Shown here in pieces: positions 24,134-32,017 of a stretch of DNA of 64,000 nucleotides. The translations under genes and the position numbers were made by a program. This DNA is from Candidatus Caldilinea saccharophila (GTDB lineage: Bacteria; Chloroflexota; Anaerolineae; Caldilineales; Caldilineaceae): assembly GCA_016710365.1 (NCBI GenBank), contig JADJVW010000061.1, forward strand, positions 53,915 through 117,914. The letters are read 5' to 3'. Below the pieces are notes generated by a model. The model was given only the letters and a program-made list of their open reading frames with translations, ran no database searches and was not told the origin of the DNA. Position 1 is the stretch's first letter. Each line of letters begins with the position of its first letter.

Positions 24134-25750
24134 ATGAAGCGGGTTTTTCTGTGGGGAATCGGGGTGTTGGTGGTGGCCGGGCTTTCGATCGGCGGGTTTG
24201 TGCTGCTGACCGGGGAAAATGGGCCATTGGCGGCGCCGATTTCGGCGCAGACGACGGCCCAGATGGAGACGGTCGCCATTCGTCCGGCCGCGTCGATATT
24301 GGGGCAGATCAGTGCGTCCGGCAGCATCGTGCCCATGAAGACCGAGCACGTCGTGCTGACGGTCGATGGGACGGTGCTGGAAGTGCTGGTCGACGCAGGC
24401 GATGTCGTGCAGGCGGGCGATGCGTTGCTGCGGCTGGACACGGGGGATCTCGAACGGTCGGCGCTGCTGGCGGAACTCGATGTCGCCACCGCGCAGAATT
24501 CGCTCGATCAGCTCCGGCAGCCGGCCAGCGCCACCGAACTAGCCGAGGCGCGCGCCGATCTGGCCTCGACCGAACAGAAGCTTATCGACGCCCAGAAACC
24601 GGCGGCGCAGGCCGAGACCACGGCGGCGCGCGCTAGCGTGGCATCGGCCTGGGCCAAGTACAACGATCTGCAGGCGGGGCCGAGCGCGGCCGAACTGGTC
24701 AAGCTGGAGGCCAACCTGCGCAAAGCCGAGGTCGCCATGCAGGAGGCGCAACGCGACTACGACAAGGTCAAATGGGCGGGCGACGCCGGCATGACCGCAC
24801 AGGGAGCTGCGCTGCAGAAGGCGACCATCGACTACGAGGCGGCAAAAGCAGACTACGAGGTCTCTGTGGCGGCGGCGGCGCAGACCGATTTGCAGTCGGC
24901 CGTCAGCCAGGCCAACGACGCCCAGCAGAAGCTCGATGATCTGCTTGCCCGGCCCAATGCCGCCGACATCGCATCGGCCGAGGCGCAGGTCGCCGCCGCG
25001 CAGACCCGGCTCGACAACCTGCTCAACGGCGCCGATGACCTGGAGATCGAAGCGGCGACGATCAAGTTGCAGGCCGCGCTGGTCTCGCTCGGCGAGGCGC
25101 GCAAGCAGTTGGCGAAAGCGAACGTGTCCGCAACGGTGGCGGGCAGCGTGCTGACCGTCAATGTGCAGGAAGGCAGCCAGGCGCGCACCGGCGAAGAAGT
25201 GGCGACGCTGGCCGACCTCAGCCAACTGGAACTGACCGTCAATGTGGCGGAGGTGGACATCAACAAGGTGGCGGTGGGTCAGGCCACCGAGATCTCGGTG
25301 GACGCGCTGCCCGGCAGCACGCTGTCGGGTGAGGTCGTGCGCATTGGGCCGGTCAACAGCGGCGGCGCCGGTGCGGTGAGCTACGCGGTGACGATTGCGC
25401 TGGACGGCGACCTCAGCGGTGTGCTGCCCGATATGACCGCGGTGGCGCGCTTTGTCGACGCCGCGCTGGCCGATGGCTGGCTGGCGCCGACGACCTCGAT
25501 CCAGCGGGTGGGGGAGGCCGCGACCCTCTCCGTTGTGCGCGAGGGCGTGGTGACGCAGGTTCCGGTCACTGCCGGAGCGGTGCAGGGCGAATGGACCGTG
25601 GTGTATGCCGACGAGCTGCAGGCGGGCGATCAGGTTGTCGGCAGCGTGCGCGCCGCCGACTCTTCTCAGCAGAACGAACAGGACACGATGATGGAGCGCA
25701 GCCCAGGCGGCGGCGCACCGCCCAATCCCTTTGGCGGCGGCAATCCATAG
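24134..25750 (+). CDS. Periplasmic-adaptor-like protein (HlyD/MacA family) of the ABC exporter
   Basis: This 538-residue protein has one N-terminal membrane anchor (residues 3-23), a split biotinyl-lipoyl domain (VDGTVLEVLVDAGDVVQAGDALL, residues about 80-105, and the other half near GSVLTVNVQEGSQARTGEEV), between them a long alpha-helical hairpin (about residues 120-330, Ala/Gln/Asp rich), then a beta-barrel (ELTVNVAEVDINKVAVGQATEI). In MacA/YknX these adaptors link the permease to the outside. The hairpin is longer than the usual two-helix form and has repeated PSAAEL/PNAADI hinges. A Gly-rich tail (MMERSPGGGAPPNPFGGG) closes it. Confidence 0.9.
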   Translation: MKRVFLWGIGVLVVAGLSIGGFVLLTGENGPLAAPISAQTTAQMETVAIRPAASILGQISASGSIVPMKTEHVVLTVDGTVLEVLVDAGDVVQAGDALLRLDTGDLERSALLAELDVATAQNSLDQLRQPASATELAEARADLASTEQKLIDAQKPAAQAETTAARASVASAWAKYNDLQAGPSAAELVKLEANLRKAEVAMQEAQRDYDKVKWAGDAGMTAQGAALQKATIDYEAAKADYEVSVAAAAQTDLQSAVSQANDAQQKLDDLLARPNAADIASAEAQVAAAQTRLDNLLNGADDLEIEAATIKLQAALVSLGEARKQLAKANVSATVAGSVLTVNVQEGSQARTGEEVATLADLSQLELTVNVAEVDINKVAVGQATEISVDALPGSTLSGEVVRIGPVNSGGAGAVSYAVTIALDGDLSGVLPDMTAVARFVDAALADGWLAPTTSIQRVGEAATLSVVREGVVTQVPVTAGAVQGEWTVVYADELQAGDQVVGSVRAADSSQQNEQDTMMERSPGGGAPPNPFGGGNP

Positions 25751-25772
25751 TGAATTTTTTTCAACCGAAAAT

Positions 25773-25801
25773 TTGACGTGCGCCGCGCATTATTATATTT
25801 T
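25773..25801 (+). promoter_or_regulatory. Candidate promoter of the TetR-RND operon
   Basis: TTGACG (25773-25778) and TATTTT (25796-25801) are 17 bp apart, in a stretch of AT-rich DNA that stands out from the surrounding sequence. The -10 element is weak (TATATT at 25794-25799 is an alternative with a 15-bp gap). The TetR-type palindrome begins four bases downstream. Confidence 0.45.
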
Positions 25802-25804
25802 ATT

Positions 25805-25822
25805 CGACCGAACGTTCGGTCG
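25805..25822. promoter_or_regulatory. TetR-family operator (18-bp perfect palindrome)
   Basis: CGACCGAACGTTCGGTCG is a perfect 18-bp palindrome just downstream of the -10 region and about 35 bp upstream of the TetR start codon. Palindromes with this ACCGAACGTTCGGT core are common targets of AcrR/TetR-type repressors. Autoregulation and control of the pump genes are the expected result. Confidence 0.75.
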
Positions 25823-25857
25823 GTTTGTGGGGTTTAGTCAGGAGCGACGCAACTATC

Positions 25858-26475
25858 TTGGTTGATGAGATTCAGGCGGAAGAGGGAGCAGAACTCTCCC
25901 CGCAGAAACAGGTCATTGTCGATATCGCACGCGATTTGTTCATGAAGTACGGCTACGAAGGGTTGTCGATTCGCGACCTGGCGGAACAGTGCGGGCTGGC
26001 CAAGGCGACCCTCTATCACCATTTTCATGACAAACAGGACATTTTTCTCAGCGTCCTGGAGCATGGGGTGATGATGATGCATCAGCGCATTGTCGAGGCG
26101 GCGGCTGCCAAACAAACGCCCATCGACAAGTTGCGCGCCGTGGTCCATGCCTACTGTCAAATGCTGGTCGAGCGACGCATGATCTTTTTCTGGTCGTTGC
26201 GCGCCAATGCAGAGACGGAAGACCAACTACGTCACTTTGTCCAGACGCGCAAGGAGCTTTTCCTAGGCCCCCTGACCCGCGTCGTGCAGGAAGGCATCGA
26301 TGCCGGCGCTTTCCGCGCCGTCGATGCGCAGATGAGCGCGCTCTGTCTGCTGGGCATGTTGAATGCCACGATGACCTATCGCATCATGTTTGACGAGGCG
26401 CTGGACAGTGCGGAGATCGCCGCGCTCGCGCTGGATCTTTTTTTAGCGGGCATTTCCACCAAAGAACTTGAATAG
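25858..26475 (+). CDS. TetR/AcrR-family repressor of the RND pump operon
   Basis: This protein of about 205 residues has an N-terminal helix-turn-helix (ARDLFMKYGYEGLSIRDLAEQ then CGLAKATLYHHF) and an all-helical ligand domain of the CprB/AcrR kind. The start is uncertain: a TTG at 25858 after AGGAG (25840-25844) is chosen, as an upstream TTG at 25825 would overlap the operator's edge. It is 15 bp from the adaptor gene, which with the RND gene forms one operon. The likely ligand is a substrate of the pump. Confidence 0.88.
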   Translation: MVDEIQAEEGAELSPQKQVIVDIARDLFMKYGYEGLSIRDLAEQCGLAKATLYHHFHDKQDIFLSVLEHGVMMMHQRIVEAAAAKQTPIDKLRAVVHAYCQMLVERRMIFFWSLRANAETEDQLRHFVQTRKELFLGPLTRVVQEGIDAGAFRAVDAQMSALCLLGMLNATMTYRIMFDEALDSAEIAALALDLFLAGISTKELE

Positions 26476-26490
26476 TCAGGAAAATTTTGT

Positions 26491-27798
26491 ATGCAATGTA
26501 TTGGGTCTGTTTTGCGCAGCCGCGCCGTGACGAAAGTTTCTCCGCTGCTGGTTACAGTGTTGCTGGCGGGCTGTGCTTTTGGTGGGGCCGCCCCGGTGTC
26601 AGAGAACGTCCGGTTGCCAGCGTATGAGCCGCAGGCGTCCGGCGCCGAATCCACACCATCCACCGCGCCCGCCGCGCAAGACGAGGCGACAGTTGCGGCC
26701 AACGCGCAAAGTGTTCCCGACGATGCCGGGGCCGTCGCCCCAGCCGCTGATTCCTCCATCGCGCCGGCGCTTGCCGAGCGTGCGGCCACCGCGCCCACCA
26801 GCGGCGCGGTCTACGGCGCCGAAGTAATCGCCGATCATCAGGTGGTCGTTGCGGCGCAGGTCGGCGGTCAGGTGACCAACGTCGCCGTGGAAGTCGGCGA
26901 TGTCGTGGATGCGGGCGATGTGCTGGTCAAGCTGGACAGCAGCGTGCTGGAGGCGCAGGCCGCACAGGCCAAAGCCGCGCTCGACGCGGCGGCCTCCAAC
27001 CTTGCCGCGCTTCAGGACCCCGCCAAGGAGCAGGATCTGGCCGCGGCGCGCGCGGCGATCGCAGCGGCCAGTGCGGCTTATGCGCGAGCCTCTGGCGGCC
27101 CGACCGACGAAGAACGGCGGCTGGCGCTGGCGCAATTGATGCAGGCGCAGGCCGCGGTGACAGTGGCGCAGGCGGGCTACAATGTCGTGAAGGGCAATCC
27201 GAATATCGGCATGATGCCGCAGAGTCTGCAACTGCAACAGGTGACTCTGGCGCAAGAAGCGGCCCAGGCTCAATATGACAAGATCATGAAGGGCGCCACG
27301 GCCGATCAAGTCGCGGCAGCCTATGCTCAGCTCGAGAACGCACGCGCCCAACTGCAACGGCTGGAGGATGGCGTTAAGCCGGCGCAGGTGGACGCGGCCG
27401 CGGCGCAGGTCAAGGCCGCCCAATACGCCTACTATCTGGCCCAGTTGCAAGTCTCCAGAGCGACGGTCAAGGCGCCTGTCGCTGGCATCGTCTCCAAGGT
27501 GCAGACGTCGGCTGGTTCGCTGGCCGCACCGGGCGCGCCGGTGGCGACGTTGCTTTCCAAGGCGATCCGGGTAGTCGTTTCCGTAGAAGAATCCAGGCTC
27601 AGCCAGCTCGCCGCCGGCCAGCCTGCGCTGATCCGCGTGGCGGCGTATCCAGGGCAGACCTTCAGCGGTGCGGTGGCGCTCATCGCCCCCGAACTGGACC
27701 CGGCGACGCGCACCGTGCAGGTGACCATTCGCCCCGACGACGAAGAGGCGCCACTGGCGCCGGGCATGTCCGCCACCGTCGAACTGTTGACGCCCTGA
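26491..27798 (+). CDS. RND efflux adaptor lipoprotein (HlyD family)
   Basis: This 435-residue lipoprotein has the lipobox LLAGC (Cys near residue 28), an Ala/Pro-rich linker to residue about 105, a biotinyl-lipoyl half (GGQVTNVAVEVGDVVDAGDV), a helical hairpin at about residues 155-325, the second lipoyl half (ATVKAPVAGIVSKVQTSAGS), and a beta-barrel domain. It would link the RND transporter to the envelope and feed substrate. It lies 42 bp before the RND gene, in the same operon as TetR. Confidence 0.9.
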   Translation: MQCIGSVLRSRAVTKVSPLLVTVLLAGCAFGGAAPVSENVRLPAYEPQASGAESTPSTAPAAQDEATVAANAQSVPDDAGAVAPAADSSIAPALAERAATAPTSGAVYGAEVIADHQVVVAAQVGGQVTNVAVEVGDVVDAGDVLVKLDSSVLEAQAAQAKAALDAAASNLAALQDPAKEQDLAAARAAIAAASAAYARASGGPTDEERRLALAQLMQAQAAVTVAQAGYNVVKGNPNIGMMPQSLQLQQVTLAQEAAQAQYDKIMKGATADQVAAAYAQLENARAQLQRLEDGVKPAQVDAAAAQVKAAQYAYYLAQLQVSRATVKAPVAGIVSKVQTSAGSLAAPGAPVATLLSKAIRVVVSVEESRLSQLAAGQPALIRVAAYPGQTFSGAVALIAPELDPATRTVQVTIRPDDEEAPLAPGMSATVELLTP

Positions 27799-27840
27799 GC
27801 AGGATCGGCGCGCTAAATTTTGAGTTGAGGAGCAACAAGC

Positions 27841-30800
27841 ATGAAGCTTTGGGATATTTCGATCCGCCAGCCGGTCTTTATGACGATGGTGCTGATCGCG
27901 GGTGTGGTCATGGGCGTTTTTTCCTATTTCCGTATGCCCGTGGATGTGTATCCGAACATCGAATTTCCGGTGGTGGTGGTTACAACGATCTATCCGGGCG
28001 CCAACCCGAACGAAGTTCAGGATCAGGTGACCAAGCCGCTGGAAGAGGAACTGGTCACGATCAGCGGGATCGACACGGTGCAGTCGACCTCATCCGAGGG
28101 ACTGAGCAACATCATCCTGCAGTTCGACCTGGATCTCTCCGCGGACAAGGTGAGCGAGCAGGTGCGCGAGAAAGTCAACTTGCTGCGCAACCGGCTGCCC
28201 ACCGACATCCAGGAGCCGATTATCCGGCGCTTCAACCCTTCGGATCAGCCGATTATGCGCATGGGCGTGGCCGACAAAACGGGGTTGCTTTCACCGCTTG
28301 AACTGCGCAAGGTGACGGAAGACGCGGTGCAGGCGCCGTTGCAACGCGTGGCCAACGTGGCGGCGGTCGACGTCGCCGGCGGTCAGGAGCGCGAGGTGCG
28401 CGTGTTGCTCGATGCAGAGGCCATGCGCGCGCGGCGCATCACGCCGCAGCAGGTGATCGGCGCCATGCAGACCCAGAATCTGACGGTGCCCGGTGGCTCG
28501 GTCACCAGCGCAGGCCAGGAATTCAACCTGCGCACGCCCGGCAACTTTGCCTCGTTGGATGATATCCGCAACGTCATGATCGTCGATCGCGGGACGCCGG
28601 TCTATCTGCACGATATCGCGACGGTGGAGGATAGCTTCAAACCGCGCGCGAGCATCACGCGGCTCAACGGCCAGGATTCGGTCATCATCAATGTGCGCAA
28701 ACAGAGCGGCTCCAATACCGTCACCGTGGTCGAAGACATCAAAAAGGAGCTGGAACCGATCCTGGCGAAAAATCCCAATTTGGAGATCACAATCGCCAGC
28801 GACCAGTCCGTGCAGGTGAAAAGCTCGATCGACGGCGCTATCGAAGATCTCCTGTGGGGCGCGCTGCTGGCGTCGCTGGTGGTCTTTGCCTTCTTTGGCG
28901 ACCTGCGCAGCACGCTCGTGACGATCGCTGGCCTGCCCGTGATCATGATCTCGACGCTCTTTTTTATGAACCTGATGGGCATCGGGCTGAACAACATTTC
29001 GCTGCTGGCGCTGGCGCTGGTGGTCGGGCTGGTGATCGACGATGCGATCGTGGTGCGCGAGAACATCCTGCGCTGGGTGCACATGGGGCGCAGCCCGAAG
29101 GAGGCGGCCAGCATCGGCACGGCCGAGGTTTTTCTGCCCGTGTTGGCGACCACGGCGACCGTCATGGCAGTTTTTCTGCCCGTGGCCTACGCCGAAGGCA
29201 TCATCGGGCGCTTCTTCGTCGCCTTTGGTCTGACGGTGGCGATTGCGATGGCGATCTCGTTTTTCGAGTCGATCACGATGGCGCCCATGCTCAGCGCCTA
29301 TTTCATCAGCAACAAGCCAAAGCAGCAGAAAAAGCCCGAAAAAGAACAGAATTACGAGGAAGGGGAAAAGATCACCTGGCTGGATCGCGTCTACGGGCGC
29401 ATCCTGCAATCCGTGTTGCGCCACAAGTGGGTGACGATCGTGCTGACGCTGGCGATTTTTGTAGGCAGCATCTACAGCACGCAGTTCCTGGATTTCAGCT
29501 TTGTCCCGTCGATCGATCAGCATCAGTTTGACATGCAGGTGGATTTGCCGGCCGGCACGCCGTTGGAGGCGGCTGAGCAGGAAGCGCTCAAAATCGAGCA
29601 AATCCTGCGCCAGCATCCGGCGGTGACCGATCTTTTCACCACGATCGGCAGCACCGGCGCGCCGGAAAAGCTGGACTTCTTTGCCAAGCTCAACAGCGAC
29701 GCGCCGTCGCGCGGCGTCATTGAACAGGTGCGCGCGGCCATGGCCAACGCGCCTGGGTTGTCCTTCAGCGCGGGTGCGGGGATCGGCGGCGCTGCGACCG
29801 ATATTAGCGTGGAGGTGCGCGGGCTTGCAACCACCAGCTACGAGGCGCTGGGCGCCGAGGCCGCACAGGTCATGAAACAGCTCGAAACAATTCCGGGCAT
29901 CGTCGATTTGAAGAGTTCGTTCAAGCCGGGCCGGCCGGAGATTCGTTTCATCATCGACCGTCAGAAAGCGGCCGAATTGGGGCTGAGCACCGCCCAGATC
30001 GGCTCGACTATCCGCACGCTCGTCAACGGTCAGGTGGTGACCACCTATCGCGGCGATGAAGATGAAGTGGACATCACCGTGCAACTGGATGGCGCCGGCA
30101 GCATCGACGACATCCTGGATCTCACACTGTTGACGCCTGCTGGGAAGCAAATTCCGCTGCGCCAGATCGCAGCGCCGGAAGCGGCGACCGGCCCCAATCA
30201 GATCTCTCGCGTCGACCGCCAGCCGACTGTGACCATCTCGATGAATGTGGCGGGTCGCACGGTGGCTAAAGCCTCGACCGATGTGACAAACCTGGTCGCC
30301 AGCATCCAGGCGCCGGAAGGGATGATCGTGAAAATGGGCGGCAATGCCGAGGCGCAGGCGGAGGGCTTCCAGAGTCTGGGGCTGGCAATGCTGCTCTCAG
30401 TCATCTTCATCTACATGGTGCTGGCCAGCCAGTTCAACAGCTTTGTCCAGCCGCTGCTGATCATGATCTCGCTGCCGCTGGCGATCGTCGGCGCGCTGCT
30501 GGCGCTCTTCGCCACCGGCCGCGCGCTCGATCTCACGGCCTTCATCGGCTTTATCATGCTGATGGGTCTGGTGACCAAGAACTCGATTCTACTCGTGGAC
30601 TTTGCCAACCGCGAACGTGAGCGCGGCCTGAGCGTATACGAAGCCATGCTCAAGGCCGGGCCGATCCGTCTGCGTCCGATCCTGATGACTTCGCTGTCGT
30701 TGATCCTGGCGATGATCCCGCTGGTGCTGGGGTTGAGCGCGGGCGGCGAGTTTCGCCAGTCGATGTCGATTGCCATCATGGGCGGCATGATTACGAGCAC

Positions 30801-30969
30801 GTTGCTCACGCTGCTGATCGTGCCGGTGGCCTACGTCATGGTGGTCGGCTGGCAGGAACGCTGGTTGGCGCGGCGGGCAACGCGCCGCGCTTTGCGCGAG
30901 GCGCGCCGCGCGGACGAAGCCGCCGATGCGGATGGTCAAGATAGCATTGCGACGCAAACGGGTGACTGA
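27841..30969 (+). CDS. RND-family efflux transporter (HAE1/AcrB-like)
   Basis: This 1042-residue proton-driven exporter has 12 membrane helices and two large external loops (porter and docking domains). The proton-relay residues are present: Asp400-Asp401 in GLVIDDAIVVREN (helix 4) and Lys913 in LMGLVTKNSILLV (helix 10). N-terminal family sequence is intact (ISIRQPVFMTMVLIAG). It is expected to form trimers and export drugs, lipids or other hydrophobic compounds. No TolC-type channel lies in the window, so its route past the envelope is open. ATG follows GAGGAG. Confidence 0.95.
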   Translation: MKLWDISIRQPVFMTMVLIAGVVMGVFSYFRMPVDVYPNIEFPVVVVTTIYPGANPNEVQDQVTKPLEEELVTISGIDTVQSTSSEGLSNIILQFDLDLSADKVSEQVREKVNLLRNRLPTDIQEPIIRRFNPSDQPIMRMGVADKTGLLSPLELRKVTEDAVQAPLQRVANVAAVDVAGGQEREVRVLLDAEAMRARRITPQQVIGAMQTQNLTVPGGSVTSAGQEFNLRTPGNFASLDDIRNVMIVDRGTPVYLHDIATVEDSFKPRASITRLNGQDSVIINVRKQSGSNTVTVVEDIKKELEPILAKNPNLEITIASDQSVQVKSSIDGAIEDLLWGALLASLVVFAFFGDLRSTLVTIAGLPVIMISTLFFMNLMGIGLNNISLLALALVVGLVIDDAIVVRENILRWVHMGRSPKEAASIGTAEVFLPVLATTATVMAVFLPVAYAEGIIGRFFVAFGLTVAIAMAISFFESITMAPMLSAYFISNKPKQQKKPEKEQNYEEGEKITWLDRVYGRILQSVLRHKWVTIVLTLAIFVGSIYSTQFLDFSFVPSIDQHQFDMQVDLPAGTPLEAAEQEALKIEQILRQHPAVTDLFTTIGSTGAPEKLDFFAKLNSDAPSRGVIEQVRAAMANAPGLSFSAGAGIGGAATDISVEVRGLATTSYEALGAEAAQVMKQLETIPGIVDLKSSFKPGRPEIRFIIDRQKAAELGLSTAQIGSTIRTLVNGQVVTTYRGDEDEVDITVQLDGAGSIDDILDLTLLTPAGKQIPLRQIAAPEAATGPNQISRVDRQPTVTISMNVAGRTVAKASTDVTNLVASIQAPEGMIVKMGGNAEAQAEGFQSLGLAMLLSVIFIYMVLASQFNSFVQPLLIMISLPLAIVGALLALFATGRALDLTAFIGFIMLMGLVTKNSILLVDFANRERERGLSVYEAMLKAGPIRLRPILMTSLSLILAMIPLVLGLSAGGEFRQSMSIAIMGGMITSTLLTLLIVPVAYVMVVGWQERWLARRATRRALREARRADEAADADGQDSIATQTGD

Positions 30970-30986
30970 CAGATCGATTGAGGGGT

Positions 30987-31091
30987 AACCACCAAGACTC
31001 GAAGAACACAAAGCGGCGCAAAGAACTGCCCAAGATGAGCTCTGCTGCGGCTATCTTCGCGCCGCTTTGTGTTCTTTGCGACTTCGTGGTT
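30987..31091. repeat. Imperfect palindromic repeat, family C (copy 1)
   Basis: ACCACCAAGACTCGAAGAAC on the left is mirrored by GTTCTTTGCGACTTCGTGGT on the right, and the inner ACACAAAGCGGCGC/GCGCCGCTTTGTGT arms are exact. The second copy is at 61131-61216. It lies between the convergent RND and redoxin genes. Confidence 0.75.
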
Positions 31092-31099
31092 GGGCTTTT

Positions 31100-31504
31100 T
31101 CAAGCTCCTCGATCATCAGGCGGCGCGGTTGAGGGCGCGATGCCGTCGAGCATCGTCAATGCTGCGCTTGTCAGATCGACGCCCTGGTGGACGCCGCGCA
31201 TGACGCCGTCACCGTCGATCAGGGTGAGCAAAGGCGCGGCGCTGATCTTGTGGGCATTGTAGCGTTTGGAAACCTTGCCGTCCCAGTCAAGCAGGATGAT
31301 CACGTAGTCGGCCACATTGAGACCAGGCGGCATGGCCTCGGCAGCTTTGGCGTAGACGCCGCGCATCACCTGCTCGGCGAGCGAACGCAGGAAGACCGGC
31401 ACACTGCTCATGTTGACGACGCTGGGTGCGAGCAGGTGGGTCGCGTCAGGATAGCGGGCGCGCACCGCTTCCTGCATGGATTGTACGGGCCGCCACTGCG
31501 TTCT
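31100..31504 (-). CDS. Redoxin-like (AhpC/TSA-type fold) protein, C-terminal part
   Basis: This part continues the thioredoxin-fold protein from 31505-31631 after a single-base shift. The best join gives VFHDQTQWRPVQSMQEAVRA, a normal continuation of the fold. It includes LAPSVVNMSSVPVFLRSLAE, NVADYVIILLDWDGKVSKRY and PLLTLIDGDGVMRGVHQG, like peroxiredoxin/redoxin strands. An internal ATG at 31477 could serve as a start, but would remove the first beta-alpha unit. No peroxidatic Cys is apparent in either half, so activity is doubtful. Confidence 0.65.
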   Translation of the reverse strand, partial: RTQWRPVQSMQEAVRARYPDATHLLAPSVVNMSSVPVFLRSLAEQVMRGVYAKAAEAMPPGLNVADYVIILLDWDGKVSKRYNAHKISAAPLLTLIDGDGVMRGVHQGVDLTSAALTMLDGIAPSTAPPDDRGA

Positions 31505-31631
31505 GGTCGTGGAAGACCAGCAACAGCGCTGTCCCCTGGCAGCTTGCCAGGCTGACGATGCGATTGGAGCCCAGGGCGGTCAGGGTAAAGGCCGGGGCTT
31601 GCTGACCGACGATGATGGAAGACGATGCCAT
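31505..31631 (-). CDS. Redoxin-like protein, N-terminal part (before frameshift)
   Basis: Starting at ATG 31631, the sequence MASSSIIVGQQAPAFTLTAL is the usual opening of AhpC/TSA-fold proteins (G-x-x-APxFxL), followed by ALLLVFHDQ. The frame then leaves the family and ends at 31446. A one-base excess near 31505 (CAGAACGCAG) explains the break. Confidence 0.65.
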
Positions 31632-31732
31632 GAATATCCTCTGTCGCTAAAGTGGGCTGTATTGTATGTCAGAGCCGCTTGCGCACGCAACGTCGCTTGC
31701 CTGCCGGGGTGCGTTCCAAAATTTTGGCGAGA

Positions 31733-31798
31733 ACGTCCCCGGCACTGGTCAGGAGGACTTGGTTGAATAGGGCCGTGTCTGACCAGTGCCGGGGACGT
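31733..31798. repeat. Inverted repeat, family F (copy 1)
   Basis: The gap 31632-32017 has no gene. It holds perfect 20-bp arms ACGTCCCCGGCACTGGTCAG and its complement, around a 26-base spacer. GTCCCCGGCAC is shared with the arms of the copy at 57737-57806. The rest of the gap, up to the SH3b gene, shows no clear promoter; TTGACA at 31808-31813 has no good -10 at normal distance. Confidence 0.75.
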
Positions 31799-32017
31799 AA
31801 CAAAAACTTGACACACACCTGCCTGCCGCATCGTAAGTATCATTGCTGGCTGAAGATGAGAATAGCGCGAAAATTTAGAGTAGTTGGCAAACCATCAAAT
31901 AGAGACGCCTGGTTACACTGGTTACTACAGTCGGGTGTATGCTAAAGTCAGACAGAAGAGCTTGCCGAATGGTGCACCACTGCACCGCAACGATAGATAA
32001 GAAGTTGGAGCATTATC

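Noticed and set aside
25720..25770. An intrinsic terminator after the ABC adaptor gene
   Set aside because: The T-run is about 15 bases away from the only GC stem, which lies within the coding end, so the arrangement does not fit.
28291..30150. A 619-codon open frame antisense to the RND transporter
   Set aside because: It is a high-GC shadow frame rich in His, Arg, Asp and Gln with no family features, while the plus-strand RND protein is fully conserved.
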